Notes: generated from the letters alone by a model not told the origin. A stretch of DNA of 64,000 nt from Klebsiella grimontii (GCF_900200035.1 NZ_FZTC01000019.1:744001-808000); one strand, 5' to 3'. Shown: positions 1 through 8,199, counted from the stretch's first letter. A program made the numbers and translations.

Positions 1-74
1 GCCGCCTGCTCCGCCATCAGCTGGCGGATCTCCGTCAGCCGCCGCGTCCAGTCATCGGTGGCTTGCCCGGTCAC
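1..74 (-). CDS. 5' end of a gene translationally coupled to the flavin monooxygenase (truncated by window edge)
   Basis: A GTG start at 74 overlaps the TGA stop of the upstream monooxygenase gene (GTGA, 4-bp overlap). An open frame then runs to the window edge and begins (M)TGQATDDWTRRLTEI. Only about 24 codons are visible, so the family cannot be read from the sequence. The 4-bp overlap indicates the same operon and probably a related role. Acyl-CoA-dehydrogenase-like flavin monooxygenases often sit beside SsuD-like enzymes in sulfur-scavenging loci, but that is only inference here. Confidence 0.5.
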   Translation of the reverse strand, partial: MTGQATDDWTRRLTEIRQLMAEQA

Positions 75-1156
75 GATGCGCGCTCCGCGACGGCGCGCAG
101 GGCGGCTTTTTCGCGGGTTATCGGCAGCAGGGCCTTACCGTACTCCTGAGCATCGTTGAGCGGATCGAACCCACGGATCAGGAAGTTGCGCACGCCGAGG
201 TCGTAGTAGTCGAGCAGCGCGTCGGCGACCTGTTCCGGGGTGCCCACCAGCGCGGTGGAGTTATGGCCGCCGCCCACCAGCTGCGCGATCCCGGTCCACA
301 GGCGTTTATCCACCACCTTGCCCTGCGCCGCCGTGGCCCGCAGACGCTGCGCCCCGACGCTGTCGGGCTTGGCTTTGAAACCGCCCCCGCTCTGCGCCGC
401 CCGCTCGGTGGCGACGTGCAGGATATGCTCGGCTTTCTCCCAGGCCTCGGCTTCGCTGGCGGCGATAATCGGCCGGAACGAGACGCTAAAGCCGATTTCA
501 CGCTGATGTTTCGCCGCCTCGGCCCGCACGCGCTGGATGGTTTCCGCGGTTTGCGCCAGCGACTCCCCCCACAGGGCGAAAACGTTGGCATGTTTACCGG
601 CCACGGCGATGGCCGCTTCCGAGGAACCGCCGAAGTAGAGGGGAATATGCGGCTTTTGCAGCGGGCGAATCGCCGACCACGCCTGTTCAGCCTGATAAAA
701 ATCGTTGGCGATATCCACCGGCTGTTCGGCGGTCCACACCTTGCGGACGGTCTCAAGGAAGGCATCGGTTCGCGCGTAGCGCTGGTCGTGATCGAGATAA
801 TCGCCGTCGCGGCGCTGCTCGGCGTCATTGCCGCCGCTGATGATATGTACCGCCAGGCGGCCGCCCAGCAGATGTTCAAGGGTGGCGAACTTACGCGCGG
901 CGAGGGTCGGCGAGACAAAACCGGGACGATGAGCCAGCAGGAAGCCGATATGTTGCGTCGACAGCCCCGCCAGCGCGGTCACCAGAAAGCCGTCGGGTTG
1001 ATCGGACCAGTGGCCCACCAGCAGGCGGTCAAACCCGGCAGCCTCGTGGGTTTGCGCGAAACGCACGATGTAATCACGGTCAAAAATCGGGCCGACCGGG
1101 GCGATGGTTTCCGACGACAGGCGGTGGCCGATCATGCCGAGAAACTGAATGCTCAT
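71..1156 (-). CDS. LLM-class (SsuD-like) FMNH2-dependent monooxygenase
   Basis: This 361-residue protein belongs to the bacterial luciferase-like flavin monooxygenases, closest in pattern to alkanesulfonate monooxygenase SsuD. Visible features are a TIM-barrel sequence, the SSuD-type segment GGRLAVHIISGGND near residue 100, and the following DGDYLDHDQRYARTDAF block. Family members use reduced FMN and O2 to cleave C-S bonds of sulfonates or sulfones. The actual substrate cannot be read. The start is supported by AAGGAG just upstream of the ATG. It is the first gene of an operon that continues beyond the left window edge. The nearby cysteine-dioxygenase and rhodanese genes favour a role in organosulfur use. 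No flavin reductase or ABC transporter is seen inside the window. Confidence 0.85.
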   Translation of the reverse strand: MSIQFLGMIGHRLSSETIAPVGPIFDRDYIVRFAQTHEAAGFDRLLVGHWSDQPDGFLVTALAGLSTQHIGFLLAHRPGFVSPTLAARKFATLEHLLGGRLAVHIISGGNDAEQRRDGDYLDHDQRYARTDAFLETVRKVWTAEQPVDIANDFYQAEQAWSAIRPLQKPHIPLYFGGSSEAAIAVAGKHANVFALWGESLAQTAETIQRVRAEAAKHQREIGFSVSFRPIIAASEAEAWEKAEHILHVATERAAQSGGGFKAKPDSVGAQRLRATAAQGKVVDKRLWTGIAQLVGGGHNSTALVGTPEQVADALLDYYDLGVRNFLIRGFDPLNDAQEYGKALLPITREKAALRAVAERAS

Positions 1157-1253
1157 GCAGAACTCCTTGTAGCAGGATAATGAGTGGACCGCCGCGGCGG
1201 CGCGTTTTCATTACCCTATACACGGGCTCTTAATGAACAAAATGCATTTTTGT

Positions 1254-1267
1254 CATATCTTAATATG
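1254..1267. promoter_or_regulatory. Candidate LysR-type operator, copy 1 (CATAT-N4-ATATG)
   Basis: CATAT, CTTA, ATATG forms an inverted repeat in the AT-rich gap upstream of the monooxygenase operon. The same arms and spacing recur at 2218-2231 in front of the LysR and dioxygenase genes, and both copies are preceded by TTTTTG and followed by CG. Shared motifs in two intergenic regions of one module suggest binding by the LysR protein encoded between them. This is inference from sequence only. Confidence 0.45.
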
Positions 1268-1301
1268 CGAGATAAGCATTAATAAAAATTGTATTTAGGT
1301 T

Positions 1302-2195
1302 TCAGTCAGATACGTTTAGCTGCTGAACGACTTTGCCGGCGAAAAAAGTCAGCGGCTGGCTCAGATTAGCCAGATTCTGCGCGTGAACCAACCACAGATG
1401 CACCGCGGGCTGGAAGTCAGCGAGGGTCAGCACGGCGACGTCATCGCGCCACGGGCTGGCGGCCAGCGCGGCGCGCGGCACCAGGCCAAGCCCCAGCCCC
1501 TGCGCCACGAGGCTGATTTGCAGCTGGGCGCCCGCGGTCTCGACATTCAGCGCTAAGCGCAGCCCCTGGGACTGCAGCTCGCGGATCAGCCCCGCCCGCA
1601 GGCCGCAGCCGTCGGGATTGAGCACCCAGCCTTTTTCCGCGCAGTCGCGCAGCGCCCCGGCGTGCAGGCGCCAGCTTTTTGCCGCTATCACCACGATATC
1701 CAGCGGGCACAGCAGCCGTCCGCCGTAGCCTTCGGCAAAGCGTTGCTGCTCAGGCCCCATCGCCAGCACCCCGTCCAGCTCGACGCTCTCGAGGCGCTTT
1801 TGCAGCAGACCGCTCCAGCCGCAGGTTACCTGAGGTTGGAGGGCGGGAAACTGCTGGCGCAGCGCGGTCAGCGCCGGCTGCAGGGCTATTTCCGCCACGC
1901 TCTGCGGCACGCCGAGACGCAGAATACCGTGCGGCTCCGCTTCGGGGTCGAGCAGGCCGTACAGCTTTTTGGTCTCCCGCTTGATGCTCAAACACTGCTC
2001 GTAAACCCGGTGCCCGGCGGCGGTCAGGGTGAGCGGCCGGGTCTGACGCTCCAGCAGCGTCACGTCGAGGGTGTGTTCCAGACGCTGCAGACGACGGGTA
2101 ATCGCCGATTGGGTAATACCAAGATATTCCGCGGCCTGGTTAAGCGAGGAAAACTGCACGGTGGCCAGCAGTGCGTCGATGTCGTCAATGCGCAT
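1302..2195 (-). CDS. LysR-family transcriptional regulator
   Basis: A LysR-type regulator of 297 residues. The N-terminal winged helix-turn-helix is clear (LNQAAEYLGITQSAITRRL at about residues 17-35) and is followed by the usual linker and the effector-binding domain. The ATG at 2195 is chosen over upstream starts because TAAGGA sits 6 bases before it, the protein then begins MRIDDIDALLATVQF as is normal for the family, and the length is typical. The gene is divergent from the cysteine-dioxygenase-like gene. Its likely targets are that gene and the monooxygenase operon, because both regions carry the same inverted repeat. The inducer is unknown. Confidence 0.88.
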   Translation of the reverse strand: MRIDDIDALLATVQFSSLNQAAEYLGITQSAITRRLQRLEHTLDVTLLERQTRPLTLTAAGHRVYEQCLSIKRETKKLYGLLDPEAEPHGILRLGVPQSVAEIALQPALTALRQQFPALQPQVTCGWSGLLQKRLESVELDGVLAMGPEQQRFAEGYGGRLLCPLDIVVIAAKSWRLHAGALRDCAEKGWVLNPDGCGLRAGLIRELQSQGLRLALNVETAGAQLQISLVAQGLGLGLVPRAALAASPWRDDVAVLTLADFQPAVHLWLVHAQNLANLSQPLTFFAGKVVQQLNVSD

Positions 2196-2216
2196 AGCGT
2201 CCTTAATGTGATTTTT

Positions 2217-2232
2217 GCATATTAATATATGC
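2217..2232. promoter_or_regulatory. Candidate LysR-type operator, copy 2, in the LysR/dioxygenase divergent gap
   Basis: GCATAT, TAAT, ATATGC is a perfect inverted repeat with 6-bp arms. It lies in the 107-bp gap between the LysR start (2195) and the dioxygenase start (2303). Placement and shape fit a LysR-type activator site that also autoregulates. The core matches copy 1 at 1254-1267. Confidence 0.5.
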
Positions 2233-2302
2233 GGAAATTGCATTTTAATTATATTAACGCCTTTGCTAGCGTAAAGACCAGTCCCGACAACAGGAAGCGA
2301 CC

Positions 2303-2899
2303 ATGACCGCACCGCGAATGGAAAAATTACGCCAGTTTATTCAAGACCTTGATGCCCTGCATCGCGAGTTTGCCGACGAGACGGCCCTGCTCGACGCCGT
2401 AGCTCTGCGCCTGGCCGCGCTGGTGAAAAAAGATGACTGGCTGCCGGAAGAGTACACCCTGCCGCATCCCCATCACTATCAGCAGTACCTGCTGCATGTT
2501 GACTCCGGACAGCGTTTCTCCATCGTCAGCTTCGTCTGGGGACCGGGGCAATCGACGCCGATTCACGACCATCGGGTGTGGGGCGCCATCGGCATGCTGC
2601 GCGGCGCGGAGGAGAATCAGCGCTACCGCCTGGACGAGCGCGGCCTGCCGGTGGTTAGCGGCGTTGCCGAACGCCTCTCCCCCGGCGAAGTGGAAAAAGT
2701 CTCTTCCCGCGACGGCGATATTCACCGGGTGAGCAACGCCCTGGCGGACCGGGTCTCGATCAGTATCCACGTTTACGGCGGCAATATCGGCGGCGTCAGG
2801 CGCGCGGTTTATACCCCGGAAGGCCTCGTCAAACCTTTTGTCTCCGGTTACTCCAACCGCCACTTACCCAATATCTGGGATCTCTCAAAGGATAATTAA
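2303..2899 (+). CDS. Cysteine dioxygenase family protein (cupin thiol dioxygenase)
   Basis: The 198-residue cupin carries the Fe(II) ligands expected of thiol dioxygenases: the HDH pair in TPIHDHRVWGAIG (about residues 90-100) and a later His in SISIHVYGG (about residue 155). Family enzymes oxidise cysteine, or related thiols such as 3-mercaptopropionate, to the sulfinate. The substrate cannot be decided from sequence. AGGAAG precedes the ATG at a normal distance. The rhodanese gene starts 1 bp after its stop, so the two are cotranscribed, which suggests oxidation of a thiol followed by handling of the released sulfur. The gene is probably controlled by the divergent LysR regulator. Confidence 0.85.
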   Translation: MTAPRMEKLRQFIQDLDALHREFADETALLDAVALRLAALVKKDDWLPEEYTLPHPHHYQQYLLHVDSGQRFSIVSFVWGPGQSTPIHDHRVWGAIGMLRGAEENQRYRLDERGLPVVSGVAERLSPGEVEKVSSRDGDIHRVSNALADRVSISIHVYGGNIGGVRRAVYTPEGLVKPFVSGYSNRHLPNIWDLSKDN

Positions 2900-2900
2900 T

Positions 2901-4481
2901 ATGCCCACCTGTTCTTATCGTCCGGCCGCGCAGCTGCGCCAGGCGCTGCTTGACGGCGCGGAGCTGGCGCTGATCGATGTTCGCGAAGAGGCCGACTTTG
3001 CCCGCAGCCATCCGCTGTTTGCCGCCAATCTGCCGCTCAGCAAGCTGGAGCTGGACATTTTTCGGCGCGTACCGCGCCTGACGACGCCGATTACCGTCTA
3101 TGACGGCGGCGAAGGCCTGGCGGAGCGGGCCGTTGAACGCCTGCAGAGCTGGGGCTACGAAGATGTCGCCCTGCTGGAAGGCGGCCTGTCGGGCTGGCAG
3201 CGCAGCGGCGGGGAACTGTTTCAGGACGTCAATTCGCCGAGCAAAGCGTTCGGCGAGCTGGTGGAGAGCGAGCGGCATACCCCTTCGCTGAGCGCCGGGG
3301 AAGTGAAAGCGCTGCTCGATAGCTCACAGGAGGTGGTGGTGGTCGATGCGCGCCGTTTCGATGAGTATCAAACCATGAATATTCCCGGCAGCATCAGCGT
3401 GCCCGGCGGGGAGTTGGCGCTGCGCATTGAGGGGCTGGTTCCATCATCGCAGGCGACGGTGATCGTCAACTGCGCCGGGCGCACGCGCAGCATTATCGGT
3501 ACGCAGTCGCTGCGCAATGCCGGTTTGCCCAATCCGGTCTATGCGCTACGCAATGGCACCATCGGCTGGACCTTAGCCGGGTTTGACCTTGAGCGCGGCC
3601 AGCAGCGGCGCTACGACGCCGATTTTCGCGCCCCAGCCGAACGCGCGGCGACGGTGAGACAGGTAGCGGAGCGCGCCGGAGTCGCCTTTATCGGTAGCCC
3701 CACCCTCCAGCGCTGGCTGCGGCAGCCCGCACGCACCACCTATCTGTTCGACGTCCGGAGTCCGGAAGAGTACGCCGCGGGCCATCTGCCACAGAGCGTC
3801 AGCGCGCCCGGCGGGCAGCTGGTGCAGGAGACCGACCATTTCGCCAGCGTGCGCGGGGCGCGTATTGTGCTGGTTGCCGATGACGAGATTCGCGCGCCGA
3901 TAACGGCGTCCTGGCTGGCGCAGATGGGCTGGGAGGTGGCGGTCTTGCGCGATGCGCGCGCGGAAGATTTTAGCGAGCGCGGAACCCCAGCGGGCCGCGT
4001 ACCGCCGGGTTCGCAGGTGGAGGAGATCTCTGCGCCGCAGCTGGCGCAACAGCTGCGAGAACCGGGGACCGTAGTGCTGGATTTCACCACCAGCGCCAAC
4101 TATGTCGCCCGGCACATTCCCGGCGCTTACTGGCTGATACGTTCGCAGCTGCGCCAGGCGCTGGAGGTTATCCCTTCCGCCGAACGTTACGTTGTCACCT
4201 GCGGCAGCAGCCTGCTGGCCCGCTACGCGGCGCCTGAGGTGGCGGCGTTAACCGGTAAACCGGTGCGGCTGCTGAGCGGCGGCACCCTGGCGTGGATTGA
4301 CGCCGGGCTGGCGCTGGAGCACGGCGAGACGCATCTGGCGACGCCGCGCAGCGATCGCTATCAACGCCCGTATGAAGGCACCGATAACTCCCCCGCGGCA
4401 ATGCAGGCCTACCTCGACTGGGAGTTCGGCCTGGTTGAACAGCTCAAGCGCGATGGCACGCACGGGTTTACGGTGTTGTAA
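2901..4481 (+). CDS. Four-domain rhodanese-related sulfurtransferase
   Basis: A 526-residue protein built from four rhodanese-like domains (about 1-105, 125-230, 265-360 and 375-480). The second has an active-site loop with Cys191 (NCAGRTRS) and the fourth has Cys434 (TCGSSLLAR). The equivalent loops of the first (VYDGGEGLAER) and third (VADDEIRAP) have Asp where Cys should be, so these domains look catalytically dead. Rhodaneses move sulfane sulfur from thiosulfate or persulfides to acceptors. The ATG at 2901 is 1 bp after the dioxygenase stop. A longer in-frame start at 2838 would overlap that gene and is not preferred. Coupling to the dioxygenase suggests a role in thiol or sulfite metabolism. 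Confidence 0.85.
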   Translation: MPTCSYRPAAQLRQALLDGAELALIDVREEADFARSHPLFAANLPLSKLELDIFRRVPRLTTPITVYDGGEGLAERAVERLQSWGYEDVALLEGGLSGWQRSGGELFQDVNSPSKAFGELVESERHTPSLSAGEVKALLDSSQEVVVVDARRFDEYQTMNIPGSISVPGGELALRIEGLVPSSQATVIVNCAGRTRSIIGTQSLRNAGLPNPVYALRNGTIGWTLAGFDLERGQQRRYDADFRAPAERAATVRQVAERAGVAFIGSPTLQRWLRQPARTTYLFDVRSPEEYAAGHLPQSVSAPGGQLVQETDHFASVRGARIVLVADDEIRAPITASWLAQMGWEVAVLRDARAEDFSERGTPAGRVPPGSQVEEISAPQLAQQLREPGTVVLDFTTSANYVARHIPGAYWLIRSQLRQALEVIPSAERYVVTCGSSLLARYAAPEVAALTGKPVRLLSGGTLAWIDAGLALEHGETHLATPRSDRYQRPYEGTDNSPAAMQAYLDWEFGLVEQLKRDGTHGFTVL

Positions 4482-4485
4482 ATTC

Positions 4486-4660
4486 CCCCGCTCGCGCTGC
4501 GCTTAGCGGGGCTACGGGTCCACCGACATCTGCGATCCGGTCGCCTGGGCAGGTACGCAGCATCGCCACCGGGAAATACCCTCACTCCCGGGGGCGGCGC
4601 AAAGCGCCTACCCGGGCTACAAGCCCACCGCCATCTACGATCCGCTAGCCCGGGCAAGTT
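4486..4660. repeat. REP/BIME-like palindromic repeats downstream of the rhodanese gene
   Basis: Several GC-rich palindromic units follow the rhodanese stop. One has CCCCGCT and AGCGGGG arms around GCGCTGCGCTT (4486-4512). Another has CCGGG and CCCGGGCTAC arms around GGCGCAAAGCGCC (about 4588-4620). A further CTAGCCCGGGCAAG lies near 4644-4658. The CCCGGGCTAC and TAGCCCGGGCAAG signatures recur at 5801-5905. They resemble the repetitive extragenic palindromes of Klebsiella. They may act as a transcript end or mRNA stabiliser. Confidence 0.65.
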
Positions 4661-4669
4661 GCGGCGTTA

Positions 4670-4996
4670 TCGCTGACCGCCAGGTTTCCGGGGCGGTATC
4701 AATAATGCCCCAGCGCTCTTGACGCTTGTCGCCGTCCATTACCTTTGCCGTTGGCGCAAAAACCGTATTCCGTTAGCGGGAGACCGAACCGCGATGGTCG
4801 CCCGCACGTAGTTTGAGACCCGCCGGGAACGCTTGCAGCGGATGCTGTTCCACTTTGCTTGTCTGATAGTAGGTTTCGCCAGTCCAGCCGGCAGCTTCAG
4901 CGACGGCGCCCAGTAGGCGGAGCTATCGGCTTTGTTATCGCTGGTGGTTTCCGGGAGGTCTGATAGCCAACGACCGCCGATGTTACACATCATCAA
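4670..4996 (-). pseudogene. Decayed fragment resembling a DUF1996 protein
   Basis: On the minus strand, three short reading frames together give a DUF1996-like order. The first reads SSAYWAPSLKLPAGL (near 4920-4870). After a frameshift comes TYYQTSKVEQHPLQAFPAGL followed by KLRAGDH, and after a stop or second shift EYGFCANGKG. The SAYWxPxL, pFPAGLxxxAGD and Cys-containing end are hallmarks I recall for DUF1996. No uninterrupted frame covers them, the N-terminal half is missing, and REP-like elements flank the fragment. It lies directly after the laccase-domain gene on the same strand. The family assignment is from memory and should be checked by profile search. Confidence 0.5.
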
Positions 4997-4999
4997 ACA

Positions 5000-5734
5000 T
5001 CATTTCGTCTCATCAGGCTCGCGCATGATCCATGAATACTGAAATGACTTCGGCGCCGGAAAATGCGTACGCCGGCGAAACGACCCCAGCAGTTGGGGCG
5101 TACAGTAGGTACAGCTCCCCAGCCACTCCATATTTTCATCTGGCACGCCCGCCCCGCGCAGCAGGAGACGCGCAAAGGCCCGCAGATCGAACCAAAAATT
5201 GTCGTCACCGCTCGCTTTCGCCTGTTGTCCCACGGACGCCGCCTGCTGGGGCAGGAAAAGCTGTTGCCGATGGCGTTTCGCCAGTTCGCCGGCGGGCATC
5301 GCCAGCAGCGCCGGGTAGAAGTCGCCGGTGACTTCATAGCAGCAGGCATGAATATGCGGCCCGCTCACCACCACCATATCTTGCGGATCGACGTGATAAC
5401 GCTGAAACAGCGCAAGGCTATTTTCGATAATCCCGCTGGCCGCGCCGCGCCAGCCTGCGTGGACGCTGCAGATATAGCGCCCGTCGCGCGACGCCATCAG
5501 CAGCGGCAGGCAGTCGGCGGTCACCACGCCCACCTTCTGCCCGCTGACGGCGGTAAACATCGCATCGGCGTGGGGTCGCTCCACCTGCGGCGCGCGATAC
5601 TCATGCACGATATTGCCGTGAACCAGTTTAACCGGCGCCATTTCGCTATAGGGAAAGGCGGCGGTTTCATGCACGTCGAGGAAGGCGTAGCGGATGCCGG
5701 GGATATCGCTTAATAAACGGGAGGTAAAAGACAT
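5000..5734 (-). CDS. Laccase-domain (YfiH/YlmD-type) protein
   Basis: The 244-residue protein has the metal and active-site triad of the YfiH/PgeF/LACC1 family: His39 (KLVHGN), Cys75 (TADCLPLL) and His92 (VHAGWRG). The spacing between them equals that of E. coli YfiH. Members act as peptidoglycan-editing enzymes or as purine nucleoside-processing oxidoreductases, and older annotation calls them polyphenol oxidases. The ATG at 5734 gives the usual total length. A TTG at 5794 with GGGGAG before it would add 20 residues and cannot be excluded. The N-terminal part before the first His is shorter than in YfiH, so this is a paralogue. It follows the mhp operon on the same strand, separated by a REP-like element, and a functional link is uncertain. 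Confidence 0.75.
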   Translation of the reverse strand: MSFTSRLLSDIPGIRYAFLDVHETAAFPYSEMAPVKLVHGNIVHEYRAPQVERPHADAMFTAVSGQKVGVVTADCLPLLMASRDGRYICSVHAGWRGAASGIIENSLALFQRYHVDPQDMVVVSGPHIHACCYEVTGDFYPALLAMPAGELAKRHRQQLFLPQQAASVGQQAKASGDDNFWFDLRAFARLLLRGAGVPDENMEWLGSCTYCTPQLLGSFRRRTHFPAPKSFQYSWIMREPDETK

Positions 5735-5800
5735 GATGCCCGGAAGAATCAGTGGATGATGATTTAACGTATGCCAAAGTGGAGAGATGCGCAAGGCGGC

Positions 5801-5905
5801 TCCCCGGCTCGCGCTACGCGTAGCCGGGCTACAAGCAACAAGCTTCTGCGGGCCGGTAGCCCGGGCAAGGCGCGGGTTTACCGCGCCGCCCCCGGGAATA
5901 AACGA
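5801..5905. repeat. REP/BIME-like element between mhpT and the laccase-domain gene
   Basis: CCCCGGCTCGCG and TAGCCGGGCTACAAG form a hairpin at about 5802-5834. A second unit with GGTAGCCCGGGCAAGG and a GCGCGGGTTTACCGCGC core follows to about 5900. The units share sequence with the repeats at 4486-4660. This is the whole gap between mhpT and the next gene, so the element probably marks or protects the 3' end of the mhp transcript. Confidence 0.65.
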
Positions 5906-5911
5906 AAATGC

Positions 5912-7108
5912 TCAGGCCAGCGCGGCGCGCTTTTGGCGGTTCATCAGCCAGAACACCGCCACGCCTGCCAGCAAAATGCCGGGCGCGGAAGCTGCCATCA
6001 CGCCAACCGTGCCGGTGCCCAACGCCAGCATTTTGCCCGCCAGCAGCGGGCCGCTCATCGCGCCGAGACGACCGATCGCCACCGCCGTCCCCACGCCGGT
6101 GGCGCGAATTTCGGTGCGATAGAACAGCGGAGCCAGCGCGTAAAGCACGCTCTGCCCGCCGGTGGCAAACAGCCCGGCGACGAAGCCGGAAAAGAGCATC
6201 GCGGCGAGGGAGGTCGCGGTGCCCAGCGCCAGCAGCGACGCCAGCATACCGCTGTAGATCAGCAGCGACATCCATAGCGGGCTGAGCTTATCCATCAGCG
6301 CCCCCAGCAGCAGCGTGCCGCAGGCGGCACCAAACTGCAGGACAAACATCACCCCCGCCGCCTCGCTGGCGCTGAATCCCTGGCCGACCAACAGCATCGG
6401 CAGCCAGTTGATCAGCATATAGACCACCAGCAGCGTGAAGAAGTAGCACAGCCACAGCAGCAGCGTGGCGGTAGCGTTGCCCGGCGCGAGAAGCGCGCGT
6501 AGCGGCACACCCTGCGCGCTGCGCTGAAAAACCGGCGATTCAGGCAGCCAGCGCAGCAGCAACGGCACCAGCAGCAGCGGAACGATACCGCCGACCCAGA
6601 ATACCGTTTGCCAGGCGGCGGCGAGGCCGAAAAAGCCCAGCGCCGCCGCCAGCGCCGCGCCAATGGGCACGCCGCAGTACATCAGGCTGACCGCCCTGCC
6701 GCGAAAGCGTGGACCAGCGGCCTCGGAGGTGAGCGCAATCAGATTCGGCAGCGCCGCGCCCAGCCCGACGCCGGTCAGCAGTCGCGCCAGCAGCAGCGTC
6801 GGATAGTTCCACGCCAGCGCGGTGGCGATCGAGAACAGGCCGAAGAGCAGCACCGAGCCCAGCAGAATACGCTTGCGGCCGTAGCGATCCGCCAGCATGC
6901 CGCCCGCCAGCGCGCCGGGCAGCAGGCCGAGGATCCCGGCGCTGAAAATCCAGCCCATCTGCATTTTATCCAGCGCGAACGCCTGCGCCATGCCCACGGC
7001 GGCAATCCCCGCCGCCTGCAGATCCAGCCCTTCCATCAGGGCCACCATAAAACAGAGCCCGACGGTTACCATCAGGCGCGAATTGCTTGCAGTCGTTGTT
7101 TGGGTCAT
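5912..7108 (-). CDS. mhpT: 3-(3-hydroxyphenyl)propionate transporter, MFS family
   Basis: A 398-residue major facilitator protein with about 12 hydrophobic segments and the MFS loop motif GGMLADRYGRKR near residue 70. An Asp-containing TM1 (GLDLQAAG) is typical of aromatic acid:H+ symporters. Length and position match E. coli MhpT, the inner-membrane importer of 3-(3-hydroxyphenyl)propionate, which is also the last gene of that mhp operon. It follows mhpE with a 74-bp gap. Substrate assignment rests on the surrounding complete mhp pathway. Confidence 0.87.
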   Translation of the reverse strand: MTQTTTASNSRLMVTVGLCFMVALMEGLDLQAAGIAAVGMAQAFALDKMQMGWIFSAGILGLLPGALAGGMLADRYGRKRILLGSVLLFGLFSIATALAWNYPTLLLARLLTGVGLGAALPNLIALTSEAAGPRFRGRAVSLMYCGVPIGAALAAALGFFGLAAAWQTVFWVGGIVPLLLVPLLLRWLPESPVFQRSAQGVPLRALLAPGNATATLLLWLCYFFTLLVVYMLINWLPMLLVGQGFSASEAAGVMFVLQFGAACGTLLLGALMDKLSPLWMSLLIYSGMLASLLALGTATSLAAMLFSGFVAGLFATGGQSVLYALAPLFYRTEIRATGVGTAVAIGRLGAMSGPLLAGKMLALGTGTVGVMAASAPGILLAGVAVFWLMNRQKRAALA

Positions 7109-7182
7109 AGGGTTCCTTTGCGATATCCGGACAAGCGGAGCAGGTGCATGGCGGCTGATACGTTGCCAGCCGCGCGTTGCTT

Positions 7183-8199
7183 TTATTTTTTACGCTTAAG
7201 CAGATCCAGCGCGACGTCGACGATCATATCTTCCTGACCGCCCACCATCCGCCGCTTGCCGAGTTCGACGAGAATATCCACCGCGCTCAGGCCGTAGCGC
7301 CCGGCGGCCGCTTCGCTGTGGCGCAGAAAGCTGGAGTAAACCCCGGCGTAGCCCAGCGCCAGGGTTTCGCGGTCAACCCGCACCGGGCGATCCTGCAGCG
7401 GGCGCACCAGCTCATCGGCGGCGTTCATCAGCGCATACAGATCGGTACCGTGATTCCAGCCGAGCTTGTCGGCGGCGGCGATAAACACCTCCAGCGGCGC
7501 GTTGCCCGCCCCGGCCCCCATTCCCGCCAGGCTGGCGTCGATACGGTCGCAGCCCTCTTCCACCGCGGCGATCGAGTTGGCGACGCCGAGGCTCAGATTA
7601 TGGTGCGCGTGCATCCCGGTGGCGGTTTCCGGCTTCAGCACCGCCTTGAGGGCGCGAAAGCGATCGCGGATATCGCGCATATTCATCGCCCCCCCGGAAT
7701 CGACCACGTAGATACAGGTCGCGCCGTAGGACTCCATCTTCAGCGCCTGCTGCGCCAGCTGCTCCGGGGCGGTCATATGGCTCATCATCAGAAAGCCGAC
7801 GGTGTCCATGCCCAGCTCGCGGGCGAAGGCGATATGCTGCGCCGAGACATCTGCCTCGGTGCAGTGGGTCGCCACCCGCACCACCCGCGCCCCGGCCTGA
7901 TAGGCGTTTTTCAGATCGTGCAGCGTGCCAATGCCGGGCAACAATAAGGTGGCGATTTTCGCCTGGCTGACCGACTCCGCCGCCGCTTCAATCCACTCCA
8001 GGTCGCTGTGCGCGCCGAAGCCGTAGTTAAAGCTGGAGCCCTGCAGCCCGTCGCCGTGGGCCACTTCTATCGAATCAACGCCCGCGCTGTCCAGCGCGCG
8101 GGCAATCTGGCGCACATTGTCGAGCGAGTACTGATGGCGAATCGCGTGCATTCCGTCGCGTAGGGTCACGTCCGAGATATAGAGTTTTTTACCGTTCAT
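7183..8199 (-). CDS. mhpE: 4-hydroxy-2-oxovalerate aldolase
   Basis: This 338-residue class II aldolase splits 4-hydroxy-2-oxopentanoate into pyruvate and acetaldehyde, the penultimate step of the meta-cleavage pathway. The N-terminal [16 protein letters not shown] carries the metal-binding Asp and catalytic Arg and His of the DmpG/MhpE family, and [10 protein letters not shown] carries the two metal-binding His residues. The ATG overlaps the mhpF stop (ATGA). That is the expected arrangement because aldolase and dehydrogenase form a channelling complex in which toxic acetaldehyde passes directly to MhpF. Confidence 0.95.
   Translation of the reverse strand: MNGKKLYISDVTLRDGMHAIRHQYSLDNVRQIARALDSAGVDSIEVAHGDGLQGSSFNYGFGAHSDLEWIEAAAESVSQAKIATLLLPGIGTLHDLKNAYQAGARVVRVATHCTEADVSAQHIAFARELGMDTVGFLMMSHMTAPEQLAQQALKMESYGATCIYVVDSGGAMNMRDIRDRFRALKAVLKPETATGMHAHHNLSLGVANSIAAVEEGCDRIDASLAGMGAGAGNAPLEVFIAAADKLGWNHGTDLYALMNAADELVRPLQDRPVRVDRETLALGYAGVYSSFLRHSEAAAGRYGLSAVDILVELGKRRMVGGQEDMIVDVALDLLKRKK

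Noticed and set aside
263-1180. Long plus-strand open frame (305 codons) opposite the flavin monooxygenase
   Set aside because: It is the antisense shadow of a GC-rich gene, with low-complexity Arg/Gly-rich translation and no family match. The minus-strand frame has a ribosome site and clear homology.
4409-4657. 82-codon minus-strand frame after the rhodanese gene
   Set aside because: It is translated from REP-like repeats, with a repetitive Arg/Pro/Gly-rich product.
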